DNA of 64,000 bases, from the NCBI GenBank assembly GCA_949286415.1, contig CASEBV010000015.1:1-64000 (forward strand), written 5' to 3'. The translations under genes were made by a program, and so were the position numbers. Position 1 is the first letter of the stretch, and every line of letters starts with the position of its first letter. This DNA is from an uncultured Bacteroidales bacterium. Lineage in GTDB: Bacteria; Bacteroidota; Bacteroidia; Bacteroidales; UBA932. Shown piece after piece: positions 1 to 9,800 of the stretch. The notes beneath the pieces were generated by a model, which searched no databases, was not told where the DNA came from, and worked only from the letters and a program-made list of their open reading frames with translations.

Positions 1-183
1 AGATAGTACATCTACTTTATCAAATTCGTCATTTCTATTACGTTCTTTATTTTCCTCCAAGTAATCATATAAAGGTGCAAATATCCATTCATCCGTAAAC
101 TCCGGGAATCTCAGCGCCGGGACATTTCCTTTAGACGGGGCATTAGGGACTGTATTTTTATTATCTATTGCCATAGTTGTCAT
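1..183 (-). CDS. hsdS: Type I restriction specificity subunit HsdS, N-terminal part only
   Basis: Only the first 61 codons are in the window; the rest lies beyond position 1. The protein starts MTTMAIDNKN and contains VPALRFPEFTDEW, the usual opening of a type I specificity subunit just before the first target-recognition domain (family knowledge). Its ATG overlaps the stop of the upstream gene as TAATG (positions 185-181), which fixes this start and implies translational coupling. HsdS binds the DNA target and directs HsdM and HsdR. The target sequence cannot be read from this fragment. Confidence 0.85.
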   Translation of the reverse strand, partial: MTTMAIDNKNTVPNAPSKGNVPALRFPEFTDEWIFAPLYDYLEENKERNRNDEFDKVDVLS

Positions 184-1601
184 TATTTTATAGGATTCAA
201 GTCAAAGGGAAGCAGCGGGGCTTCATCATTTTCCTTATTGTAGCGGTCAAAATCAGATATGTATGATTGGTCTTGAATCAGTTTATATTTTTCATATTCG
301 CTGTAGGCTTTATCTCTTGCCTCCTCCTGCGTCACTTTACCGGCTGTATCGCACGGCTCATAATCCATTGCTGCAAGATATTGCTGCAGGAATTTTTTCC
401 AGTCAGCCATCGTTGAAATAATGTGGCGGGCAGCACGTGACTCTGCCATATCAAGAAATGCTGTTGTGATAAGATTCAACTGGGATATTTCAGCGTCTGA
501 CAAATAATTCTTTGCGACAATGGTATCTGACTTTTGCACTCTTCCTTCAGGGGCTTTCTTCCATGTGGTAAGTCCCATATTGGGCATTTCCGAGTCGGCG
601 CGCTCATACACTATTTCTGCAGCGGTACGATGAGTTACAGCCAGATGCATCATATTCTGCACCATCTTGAAGAATAACTTTGTATCTTCTGATTTTGGTT
701 CGTAATCCGCACTGCATTCTGCATAAATGTCAGTTATCTTCTGGTAATATCTGCGCTCTGAAGTGCGTATCTCACGAATACGCTCAAGCAAATCGTCAAA
801 ATAGTCCTTTCCGAAATGCCTGCCCTGTTTCAGCCGTTCGTCATCAAGTACATAGCCTTTAATGATAAACTCTTTCAATACAGAAGTAGCCCAAATGCGG
901 AACTGAGTGGCCTGGTAACTGTTGACACGATAACCTACTGCAATAATGGCATCAAGATTATAGAAAAGCGGAGTTCGCTCCACATCACGTTTCCCCTCTG
1001 TTTGAACTATCCCAATTTTTCGGATAGTTGCCTCTTTGGTAAGTTCACCAGTTTCATATATTTGTCCTAGATGGTAATTGATGGTTCTGACATCGACCCC
1101 GAACAAATCCGCCATTCTTTTTTGAGACATCCAGAATGTTTCGCTGTTGAATATCACTTCCACCCGTGTCTCGCCTTGTGCTGTTTTATATAACAGGATA
1201 TTGGAACTCAACGAATTTTGCATCAATTCGTTTGTCGGGATTGTCTGGGCAAAGTAATCTCGGGCCTGTTGCACCAACATCTTTTTTGCATCGGCATTTT
1301 CAGCAATAATCATACATGCCATACGTGACAAACGGAAGATGTCGACCTTACGGAACGAACCGCTGCCAATCCTGACCATATCAACCGCCTGGTTGAAATG
1401 CTCGTCTACATTCATTCCTCTTTCTCCGGCTACCTTGATGGCTTTGTCTATGACCTTTTGAAATTTCCAATAAGCAGAATAGCCCATTGCATTACAAAGG
1501 TCACGCGAACTCCAATATTCATTCCCGTTTTCGTCCTTGCGGCATATATTCTCAAATGAAGGAGTCATCTGAGGTATATTGTCATTCTCTACCATTTGCA
1601 A
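183..1601 (-). CDS. DinD-like / RhuM fusion protein in type I RM operon
   Basis: The 472-residue protein has two parts. Residues about 15-125 resemble the DNA-damage-inducible protein D (DinD/Bro-N-like) region, with WSSRDLCNAMGYS and the FRLSRMACMIIAENAD stretch. Residues about 135-450 are a RhuM (virulence RhuM family) domain, with FWMSQKRMADLFGVD, a helix-turn-helix-like segment, then TPLFYNLDAIIAVGYRVNS and RIWATSVLKEFI. RhuM proteins often sit between hsdM and hsdS, but their biochemical role is unsettled. The gene lies 16 bases after hsdM and overlaps hsdS by one base, so it is part of the operon. A regulatory or DNA-damage-linked role is inference. The domain calls are from motif recognition. 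Confidence 0.82.
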   Translation of the reverse strand: MQMVENDNIPQMTPSFENICRKDENGNEYWSSRDLCNAMGYSAYWKFQKVIDKAIKVAGERGMNVDEHFNQAVDMVRIGSGSFRKVDIFRLSRMACMIIAENADAKKMLVQQARDYFAQTIPTNELMQNSLSSNILLYKTAQGETRVEVIFNSETFWMSQKRMADLFGVDVRTINYHLGQIYETGELTKEATIRKIGIVQTEGKRDVERTPLFYNLDAIIAVGYRVNSYQATQFRIWATSVLKEFIIKGYVLDDERLKQGRHFGKDYFDDLLERIREIRTSERRYYQKITDIYAECSADYEPKSEDTKLFFKMVQNMMHLAVTHRTAAEIVYERADSEMPNMGLTTWKKAPEGRVQKSDTIVAKNYLSDAEISQLNLITTAFLDMAESRAARHIISTMADWKKFLQQYLAAMDYEPCDTAGKVTQEEARDKAYSEYEKYKLIQDQSYISDFDRYNKENDEAPLLPFDLNPIK

Positions 1602-1617
1602 ATACTTTGATTAACTA

Positions 1618-3168
1618 TTATACAATTCCCAACTCTTTCAGATACACATCTATCTCCTTGTCAAGTTCGGCACGTTTGGCCTCCAGTTCCTTGATTTCCG
1701 CCATTACCGCCTTGATGTCAATCGGCTCTTCTTCCTCAAAGGTGTCAACATAACGAGGGATATTCAGGTTATAGTCGTTGTCGACCACTTCTTGCAGCGT
1801 GGCAAGATGGCTGTACTTCTCTATCTCCTTGCGGTCACGGTAGGTTTCCACTATCTTCCTGATATGTTGCGGGCGGAGCTTGTTTTGCGTCTTGACTTTC
1901 TCAAACTCCTTGCTGGCATCGATGAACAGGATGTTGTCATCCTCCTTGCGGCACTTCTTCAACACAAGGATGCAAGTCGGTATGCTTGTGCCATAGAAAA
2001 TGTTTGCAGGCAGACCGATGATGGCATCTATGTAGTTCTTCTTCTCAATGAGGAAGCGGCGGATTACACCCTCTGCATTGCCTCGGAACAGCACCCCATG
2101 AGGAGCTACGCAAGCCATCGTGCCGCCCTCATTCAAGTGGTAAATCATGTGGAGGATAAAGGCATAGTCGGCAGTTTTCTTCGGTGCAAGGCGTCCAGCC
2201 TTGCTGAAACGGTCATCGTTGTTGAACTTGTCTGCGGCACTCCATTCTGCAGAGAAAGGAGGATTTGCCACCACCGCATCAAACTGTGTGTCTCCGAAGG
2301 CATCCCATTCCAATGTATCGCCGTTTTCAATCTTGAAGTTGCTGAACTTGATGCCATGCAGCAGCATATTCATCCGGGCAAGGTTGTAAGTGGTCGGATT
2401 CTTTTCCTGCCCGTAAATATCAACCGCATGCCCCACCTTTGCCGCGCGAAGAAGCAGCGAACCGCTTCCGCAGGTCGGGTCATACACATTGCGAAGCCGT
2501 GTGTGCCCGATAAAGACAATCTCTGCCAATATCTGGCTGACTTCCTGCGGAGTATAGAACTCTCCGGCTTTCTTTCCGGCACCGGCGGCAAACTGACCTA
2601 TCATGTACTCATAGGCGTCGCCAAGAATGTCAATCTCATTCGATGCTTCCACGCCAAACTTGATGTCGTCCAATGCCAACAGGACATTGCTGACGAGGGT
2701 ATTCTTGTCATCTGCCGTCTTGCCCAATTTCGGCGAAGCAAGGTCAATGTCGGAGAACAGACCGCCGAAATCCTCCTCACTGTCATGTCCCAAGGTGCTG
2801 TCCTCGATGCGCTTCAACGAGCGTTCAAGGATGGGCAATATATTCTCTTTCTTCTTTATCCGGTCTATTACCGATGAGAAAAGGTAAGTCGGCTCAATGA
2901 AGTAGCCGACACCTTCCAAGCATTGCTTTTTCAGTTCCTCCTGCAGTTCGGCGGCATCTTCATCCTCCATAGTCCACAAATCCTTGAACGACACTTCGTC
3001 ATCCGCCAGGGCATTGTTGGCGTATACTTCAATCTTCTCCGAAAGGTATTTGTAGAAGATGAAGCCCAAAGTAAAATACATGAAATCACTGGCCGACATA
3101 TTTCCGCGCAGCTTGTTGGCTACTTCCCAAAGCTGCTCCCGAAGTTTCTGCTGTAATTCTTCACTCAT
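1618..3168 (-). CDS. hsdM: Type I restriction-modification N6-adenine methyltransferase HsdM
   Basis: A 516-residue modification subunit that methylates adenine in the host target using S-adenosylmethionine, as M2S with HsdS or with HsdR in the restriction complex. An N-terminal helical domain (residues about 5-150, HsdM_N) precedes the N6_Mtase fold. SAM motif I is PTCGSGS at residues 231-237, and the adenine-methylation motif NPPF is at 302-305; AGEFYTPQEV near 201-210 is typical of this class. The C-terminus is a coiled coil (ELEAKRAELDKEIDVYL) of the kind that contacts HsdS. It lies 9 bases after the GIY-YIG gene. Length and motifs look intact. Confidence 0.95.
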   Translation of the reverse strand: MSEELQQKLREQLWEVANKLRGNMSASDFMYFTLGFIFYKYLSEKIEVYANNALADDEVSFKDLWTMEDEDAAELQEELKKQCLEGVGYFIEPTYLFSSVIDRIKKKENILPILERSLKRIEDSTLGHDSEEDFGGLFSDIDLASPKLGKTADDKNTLVSNVLLALDDIKFGVEASNEIDILGDAYEYMIGQFAAGAGKKAGEFYTPQEVSQILAEIVFIGHTRLRNVYDPTCGSGSLLLRAAKVGHAVDIYGQEKNPTTYNLARMNMLLHGIKFSNFKIENGDTLEWDAFGDTQFDAVVANPPFSAEWSAADKFNNDDRFSKAGRLAPKKTADYAFILHMIYHLNEGGTMACVAPHGVLFRGNAEGVIRRFLIEKKNYIDAIIGLPANIFYGTSIPTCILVLKKCRKEDDNILFIDASKEFEKVKTQNKLRPQHIRKIVETYRDRKEIEKYSHLATLQEVVDNDYNLNIPRYVDTFEEEEPIDIKAVMAEIKELEAKRAELDKEIDVYLKELGIV

Positions 3169-3177
3169 ATAATATTC

Positions 3178-3894
3178 CTATTCTATGTTATCTATTTCGT
3201 TCCCTTCTGATGCCGTTTTTTCGTTCTCCATCGCACTTCGCAAATCATCCAATACATTTCCTCTATATGAAAAATATTTTGCACCTTGATAAGCTCCGGA
3301 TGTATTTCTCTTGTCTTCCGGCATGAAAGTGCCGACAAAAGGGGAAAGCTTGTAAATACGACCTTCGTATTCAATGGAATCGTCACTGGCGACTTTTACT
3401 TCTGTATTTGTGGGCATAAAAGTTATGCGTTCTCCTATTTTTATGCCTACCATGCTGAACTTAAAGCGGCCTCGCCTGACAATGCGCTTGTGGTCATCGA
3501 CATGCTCGTCCGGCTTTTCATTATTTGTAACAGGTTTGTTGTCTTTATAAACTGTAACAATGGCATCCTCTATCATTTTTGCAATGTCATAAAATATATC
3601 CAGCGCAATTTGCGGCGCGACATTGAAAAATTCTCTGTTCTGTCTGATGCGTAAATCGGTCAAACGGTCAATGGTTTTATGGACATGTTTTTCAACCTCA
3701 TTGTATTTTACAGTCTTAATGGTTGCGTATATCTCAAACGGCAAAGGCACGGCAGTATTGTCAAGTTCCTTTGAACGCACGTCAACTGGGCGTGAACTTT
3801 TACCAATCTTTACCCAATCCTCACGAAAACTTGGATTGGTCAAGATATATACATATCCCGGTTCTTTAGTCTTATCCATATTCTTTAGTCCCAA
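3178..3894 (-). CDS. GIY-YIG / T5orf172-type nuclease-domain protein
   Basis: A 238-residue protein placed between hsdR and hsdM. Residues about 14-105 match the T5orf172/MUG113 branch of the GIY-YIG superfamily: GYVYILTNPSF, VKIGKSSRPVDVRSKEL, a conserved VP-PFE segment, a helix with E and H (YNEVEKHVHKTI), and REFFNV. The C-terminal half (about 130-238) has no motif I recognise. With this start it overlaps hsdR by 10 bases; an internal ATG (MDKTKEPG, from 3879) would avoid the overlap and may be the true start. GIY-YIG proteins cut or nick DNA, so an accessory nuclease of the restriction locus is plausible, but this is inference from position. Confidence 0.75.
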   Translation of the reverse strand: MGLKNMDKTKEPGYVYILTNPSFREDWVKIGKSSRPVDVRSKELDNTAVPLPFEIYATIKTVKYNEVEKHVHKTIDRLTDLRIRQNREFFNVAPQIALDIFYDIAKMIEDAIVTVYKDNKPVTNNEKPDEHVDDHKRIVRRGRFKFSMVGIKIGERITFMPTNTEVKVASDDSIEYEGRIYKLSPFVGTFMPEDKRNTSGAYQGAKYFSYRGNVLDDLRSAMENEKTASEGNEIDNIE

Positions 3895-6725
3895 CTAAAT
3901 GTTCTTATTATGTTTCTCAGCCTGTCCATAATTCTTGTGAGAGCCTTTCGGGTCTTAATCAGTCCGAGGTGTTTCTCCTTGAGTGCCTGTTGGATGATTT
4001 CAGGCTGCTCTTTCTGAAGGTAGTCATACTCTTTCAGATAATGGTCAAGCACTTCCGCAGAAAGCCCCTCATCTTGCGCCAATGAACTCACAGCCTTTTC
4101 CCGTTCGGCTGAAATGTAGTTGTTAAGGCGTTCTTCCAGTTCGCTTGTGCCGTCGGCCTTATGCCGCTGCATCATGAAGTTCTCCTTGTCCTCATCAACA
4201 TTCTGCCTGATGAAGCCTTCGATGAGCTTTGCCTTGCTGCGCATTTCGGCATCCTTGATCATCGTATCAATAATGTTCTTGCGCCGCTCAGGATAATCGT
4301 TGCTGTACGGGTCAAGGTCGGCAATCAATTCAAGGATGTAGGCCACATTGATGATGTCGCTGTGCAACAGCTCAAGGCAGAAGTCAACATCATCCAATGA
4401 TTCATGCTTGCCTCCGTACGGCACTACATCTCCGCCTTCCAAGGCACTTGGGGTCTGCGATGGCTCCGGAATAAAGGCACTGTCATAGATATCAAGATAC
4501 TTGCTCCTGAAATCCATAAACTGTTGCTCGTTCAAGCCAAGGTCGTCTGCTTCATCGCTGTAGTCTTCGTATATCTGAATCTCTGCGTGCTTGCGGATGA
4601 TTTCACGGAAAGCCAGCACAAAGTCTTTCTTGTCCTTTTCGCTCTGCAACAGGTCAATGCTTCCTGGCTCCGGGTATTTCTGCAAGAAGTCCGTTGCCAA
4701 CTGCCGGTATTGCCGTTTCACTTCCTCAAACGGAGGACGGACAATATCCTCCGGGTTATCGGAGTTGCTGAACAGTTTTATGGCCGTATCCACATTACTT
4801 TTCAAATCGCGGAAGCATATAATCTTGCCGAAACGCTTTTTCTCATTCAGCACACGGTTGGTCCGGCTGAACGCTTGCAGCAGTCCGTGGTACTCCAAAT
4901 TCTTGTCTACATAGAGTGTATTGAGTTTCTTGCTGTCAAACCCGGTAAGGAACATACCCACGACAAGGCAGAGGTCAAGCGGCTTCATGTCCGCCCGTTT
5001 CTTTTTCATGCGCAGGTTGATGTCGTCGTAATAGGCCCGGAAGTTCTCGGTGCTGAACGCTGTGCCGAACATTTCATTGTAATCATTCATGATGGCCTGC
5101 AGTTCGTCAGCTTCTCCTGTGCTTTGATTTGCAAACTGACCAGTATTCATACCGGTCTGCTCATCGTCCTGACTGCTGTTGGCTGCATAAGTGAATACGG
5201 CTCCGATACGGATATCCGGCTTGAGAGACTTGAAAATCTTATAGTAACTGATAAGCATCGGTACGGACTGCACGGCAAACAGTGCATCAAACTCTCCGTC
5301 AAAGGTTGACTTATTGAAGTTATTGAGGATGAATTTGGCTATTTCCTCCATGCGGTGCGTATCGTCATTTCTCACGTCCCCGTTTCCGTGATAATACTCC
5401 ACGAGAAACCCCAGCACATTTTCATCGGCAATCGCATCCTTGATAAGATACTGGTGCAGACAGTTGCCGAAAATCTCTTTGGTCGTATGCCCGTCCACGG
5501 CATTCTCCGTGAAGATAGGTGTACCCGTGAAACCGAATACCTGGGCGTTGTCGAAGAATTTCATTATCTTCTTGTGACTTTCCCCGAAATGGCTTCTGTG
5601 GCACTCGTCAAAAATCATCACGATTCGTGAGTGGCGAATATCTTCAATCCTGCTGCTGTACCAAGTCTTGCTGACTGCTGCATTGAGTTTCTGGATTGTC
5701 GTGATGATTATCTTGGAATTGCTCTGCAACCTTTTTACGAGTTCGTCCGTATTGTCCGTACCGTCCACAGCCCCCGGCTCAAATGCTTCATACTCCGATT
5801 GGGTCTGCGTGTCAAGGTCGTGGCGGTCTACGACAAACATCACCTTGTCCACATCATCCAGTTCGGAAACGAGTTGTGCGGCCTTGAATGAGGTCAATGT
5901 CTTTCCGGCTCCGGTGGTATGCCAAATATAGCCGTTGTCATTGGAGTTCTTTACCTTGTCCAATATCTTCTCCACGGCATAGAACTGATACGGGCGAAGC
6001 ACCATCAGGCATTTGTCGCCCTCGTGAAGCACAATGTATTTGCCGATGATTTTTCCGAGAGTGCATTTCTCCAGAAAGAACGAGGCAAACATATTCAGTT
6101 CATTGAACGGATGATTGGCGGCATCAGTCCAATTGAATGTAAACTTGTAACCGCTGTTCGGATTGTTGGCGAAGTAGCGGGTATTTACACCGTTGGATAT
6201 GACAAACAGTTGGATATAGTCGAACAGACCGTGAAACGAAGTCTTATGATAACGCTGTATCTGGTTGTATGCCTGCTTGAGTTCCACACCCCGGCGTTTC
6301 AATTCAATCTGCACCAATGGCAGACCGTTTATAAGAATGGTCACATCGTAGCGGCATTTCTTTCTCCCTTCCGCCGTGATTTGGTTGGACACCTGAAATT
6401 CATTCTGGCACCATTGCTGACAGTCAAGGAACTCCACCCAGATGCGCTTGCCCTCCGATGTGTCAAGAGGATAAAGGTCCCGGAGTTTCTTCGCTTTCTC
6501 AAAGCGTGTGCCCCCTTCAAGGTAAATGAGTATCTTATCAAACTCATCTGCTGTAAATTCACTGCGTCCAAACTCTGCCAATTTCTTGCGGTTGTGTATC
6601 TCCAACTGCCGTTTGAAATTAGTCAGTAGATTTTTTTCCTCCGCAATCTGGACATATTCATAGTCCATTTGTTGTAGCGTGGCTATCAGTCCGGCTTCCA
6701 ATGCCGCTTCACTTTGTATAGGCAT
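3885..6725 (-). CDS. hsdR: Type I restriction endonuclease subunit HsdR
   Basis: A 946-residue motor and nuclease subunit. The N-terminal nuclease domain carries the PD-(D/E)xK pattern RYDVTI (D127) and IELKR (E141, K143). The SF2 helicase core follows with Walker A HTTGAGKT (residues about 269-276), DECH box (373-376), FTGTPIF, and SRTNRV near the end of the second RecA-like domain. The C-terminal part (about 700-946) is helical and expected to contact HsdM. It cleaves DNA far from unmethylated targets after ATP-driven translocation. First gene of the operon, behind its own promoter at 6753-6760. All catalytic motifs are present, so the subunit looks functional. Confidence 0.95.
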   Translation of the reverse strand: MPIQSEAALEAGLIATLQQMDYEYVQIAEEKNLLTNFKRQLEIHNRKKLAEFGRSEFTADEFDKILIYLEGGTRFEKAKKLRDLYPLDTSEGKRIWVEFLDCQQWCQNEFQVSNQITAEGRKKCRYDVTILINGLPLVQIELKRRGVELKQAYNQIQRYHKTSFHGLFDYIQLFVISNGVNTRYFANNPNSGYKFTFNWTDAANHPFNELNMFASFFLEKCTLGKIIGKYIVLHEGDKCLMVLRPYQFYAVEKILDKVKNSNDNGYIWHTTGAGKTLTSFKAAQLVSELDDVDKVMFVVDRHDLDTQTQSEYEAFEPGAVDGTDNTDELVKRLQSNSKIIITTIQKLNAAVSKTWYSSRIEDIRHSRIVMIFDECHRSHFGESHKKIMKFFDNAQVFGFTGTPIFTENAVDGHTTKEIFGNCLHQYLIKDAIADENVLGFLVEYYHGNGDVRNDDTHRMEEIAKFILNNFNKSTFDGEFDALFAVQSVPMLISYYKIFKSLKPDIRIGAVFTYAANSSQDDEQTGMNTGQFANQSTGEADELQAIMNDYNEMFGTAFSTENFRAYYDDINLRMKKKRADMKPLDLCLVVGMFLTGFDSKKLNTLYVDKNLEYHGLLQAFSRTNRVLNEKKRFGKIICFRDLKSNVDTAIKLFSNSDNPEDIVRPPFEEVKRQYRQLATDFLQKYPEPGSIDLLQSEKDKKDFVLAFREIIRKHAEIQIYEDYSDEADDLGLNEQQFMDFRSKYLDIYDSAFIPEPSQTPSALEGGDVVPYGGKHESLDDVDFCLELLHSDIINVAYILELIADLDPYSNDYPERRKNIIDTMIKDAEMRSKAKLIEGFIRQNVDEDKENFMMQRHKADGTSELEERLNNYISAEREKAVSSLAQDEGLSAEVLDHYLKEYDYLQKEQPEIIQQALKEKHLGLIKTRKALTRIMDRLRNIIRTFSWD

Positions 6726-6752
6726 ATTTCATTTTGACATTTTGTCCGTACG

Positions 6753-6760
6753 CAAAGGTA
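6753..6760 (-). promoter_or_regulatory. Bacteroidota-type promoter of the hsd operon
   Basis: On the minus strand TACCTTTG fits the -7 consensus TAnnTTTG of the main Bacteroidota sigma factor, with TTG about 21 bases upstream. It lies about 28 bases before the hsdR start codon and is the only such motif seen in the gap. Confidence 0.6.
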
Positions 6761-6807
6761 ATATAAATATCCGGGATGCTGCAATTGCTATAAATTATAA
6801 TAAATAC

Positions 6808-6839
6808 AAAAAGGTCCGGCTGCACGGGCCGGACCTTTT
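6808..6839 (-). terminator. Intrinsic terminator after nifJ
   Basis: A GC-rich stem (AAGGTCCGGC with GCCGGACCTT, 6-7 base loop) has A/T runs on both sides, so it can stop transcription from nifJ on the minus strand. Confidence 0.8.
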
Positions 6840-6863
6840 GCCTTAAGTTCTTGCGGGACAATG

Positions 6864-9800
6864 TTATTTGCCGGCAAGTCTCTTGTAGGTTTCAAGCCTG
6901 ATCCTGGCGAACTCCTCGGTCTTCTGGAGCAGTTCCGCAGCCTGGTCAGGGAACATCTTGTAGAGGGATGCAAAGCGGACTTCACCCTTGAGGAAATCCT
7001 GGAATTTGCTCCAGTCAGGTTCCTTGCTGTCGAGGGTGAACGGATTCTTTCCTTCTTCCTCGAGTGCAGGGTTGTACCTGTAGAGATGCCAGTAGCCGCA
7101 TTCTACTGCGAGCTTCTCCTCTTTCTGGCTCAGTCCCATTCCGGCCTTCAGACCATGGTTGATACATGGAGAGTAGGCGATGATGAGAGACGGTCCGTCA
7201 TAAGCCTCAGCTTCCTTGATGGCGTTGAAGTACTGGGCAGGGCTTGAGCCCATTGCAACCTGTGCTACATATACATAGCCGTAGCTCATTGCCATCATTC
7301 CGAGGTCTTTCTTGCGTACCCTCTTGCCTGAAGCGGCGAATTTGGCGATTGCACCTGCAGGAGTGGACTTGGATGACTGTCCGCCTGTGTTGGAATATAC
7401 TTCGGTGTCGAGCACGAGTACATTCACATTCTGGCCTGAAGCAAGCACATGGTCGAGTCCGCCGTATCCGATGTCATAACCCCATCCGTCGCCGCCGAAG
7501 ATCCACTGTGAGCGTGCAGGGATGAAGTGTCTGTAGACGAGGAGTGACTTGCAGATGTCGCAGCCGCATTCTTCCATCATAGGAACAAGGGCATCTGCGA
7601 CTTCGCGTGTAACTTTCGCGTCGTTCTTGTTTTCAAGCCACTTTGTGAAGAGTGCCTTCATCTCGTCCGGGCAGCATGAGCATGCGAGGCCTTCTTCCAT
7701 GAGCCTGGCCACTGTCATGCGCGCCCTGTCGGAGCCGAGCTTCATTCCGAGGCCGAATTCGGCATTGTCCTCGAAGAGGGAGTTGGCCCATGCCGGTCCG
7801 TGTCCGTTGGCGTTTGTGCAATAAGGTGATGCAGGGAACGATGCTCCGTAGATTGAAGAGCAGCCTGTTGCGTTGGCAATCATCATGTGGTCGCCGTAGA
7901 GCTGTGTGATGGTCTTGATGTACGGAGTCTCGCCGCATCCTGCGCAGGCGCCGGAGAATTCGAACAGAGGCTGTGCGAACTGTGCGTTCTTCACATTCTG
8001 GAACTTGTTCTGGACAGTGTCCTTGTATCCGATGTGTGAGTGCAGCCAGTCGAAGTTTGCCTGCTCGTGGTCCTGAGTCTCTGCCGGAACCATGACGAGA
8101 GCCTTCTCCTTTGCCGGGCAGACGTCGGCACAGTTGCCGCAGCCTGTACAGTCGGCCGGAGAAACCTGCATTGTGAAGAAGTAGTCCTTGAGGACGGCCT
8201 TGCCCTGGGCCTTCTTGATGCCGGCAGGAGCGGCGGCAGCCTCTTCTGCTGTCATGAGGAACGGACGGATGGCTGCGTGAGGACAGACGAATGCGCAGGT
8301 GTTGCACTGGATACAGTTCTCTGCCTTCCACTCAGGTACCTTCACTGCAATGCCTCTCTTCTCGTATGCTGCAGTGCCGTCAGGAATAGTGCCGTCGGCG
8401 CTGTCCTTGAATGCGCTTACAGGGAGAGTGTCCCCGCACTGTGCGTTCACGACATCGGCAATCTGCTTTACGAACTCAGGAGCGAGCCTGTCCTTGTTAG
8501 GATTCTCGAACTTGGCCGTGATGTCCTTCCAGTCGGCAGGGATTTCAACCTTGGTGTATTCTCCTCCTCTGTCGACGGCGGCGTAGTTCATCTTCACGAC
8601 ATTCTCGCCCTTCTTGCCGTAGCTCTTGTCGATGGCTTTCTTCATGTATGTCACTGCGTCCTCGTAAGGAATGATGCCTGTGATCTTGAAGAATGCTGAC
8701 TGGAGGATGGTGTTAGTCCTTCCTCCGAGACCGATTTCAGCGGCAATCTTGGTGGCGTTGATGATATAGAGGGAGATGTTCTTCTTTCCGATGACGGCCT
8801 TTACATTGTCCGGGATTCTCCTGAGGGTCTCTTCCTCATCCCACAGACTGTTGAGAAGGAGGGTCCCGTTCTGCTTGATGCCCTTGAGCACATCATATTT
8901 GTGAAGGTATGAAGGGACATGGCATGCGACGAAGTCAGGGGTGGATACAAGGTAAGGAGCCTTGATCGGGGCGTCTCCGAATCTGAGGTGAGAGCAGGTA
9001 TATCCGCCGGACTTCTTGGAGTCATAGTCGAAGTATCCCTGGCAGTATTTCTGGGTGTGGTCGCCGATGATCTTGATGGTGTTCTTGTTGGCTCCGACAG
9101 TACCGTCTGAACCGAGGCCGTAGAACTTGCACTCTGTTGTGCCCGGCTTCACGATGCTTATTTCTTCCTTGACAGGGAGAGACTTGAATGTGACGTCGTC
9201 CACGATGCCGATTGTGAACCCGTCCTTAGGCTCGGCCATCTCAAGATTCTCGTATACGGCGACGATCTGTGCCGGCGAGGTGTCCTTTGAAGAGAGTCCG
9301 TAGCGGCCGCCGATTACCATAGGGGCATTCTCCTTGCCCTGGAACAGGGCCTTGATGTCGAGGAAGAGAGGCTCTCCGAGTGCTCCCGGTTCCTTGGTCC
9401 TGTCGAGGACCGCGATTCTCTTCACTGTCGACGGAAGAACCTTCATGAAATATTTTGCTGAGAACGGCCTGTAGAGGCGGACAATCATGAGACCGTATTT
9501 CTTTCCCTGGCTTGCGAGGTAGTCGATTGTCTCCTTGATGGTCTCGGTGACTGACCCCATGGCAACGATGATGTTCTCTGCATCCGGCGCACCATAGTAG
9601 TCGAACGGACGGTAGTTCCTTCCTGTCGCCTCGCTGATTTCGCCCATGTATCTTGCGACGATGTCAGGAACTGCATCATAGTACTGGTTGCATGCCTCAC
9701 GGGCCTGGAAATATACGTCTCCGTTCTGTGCCGTACCTCTTGTGACAGGTGCATCAGGGTTGAGTGCCCTTTCCCTGAATCTGGCGAGGGACTTGGTGCT

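Noticed and set aside
1792..2877. 361-codon plus-strand frame across hsdM
   Set aside because: Fully antisense to hsdM. Length comes from codon bias of the true gene.
4404..5309. Long open frame on the plus strand inside hsdR (also 4161-4400, 5919-6629)
   Set aside because: Antisense to an intact hsdR with all motifs, no promoter, no recognisable protein sequence.
8040..8699. Long open frames antisense to nifJ and on its other frame (7633-8331)
   Set aside because: They mirror the codon pattern of nifJ. The Cys- and Val-rich or Arg-rich products match nothing.
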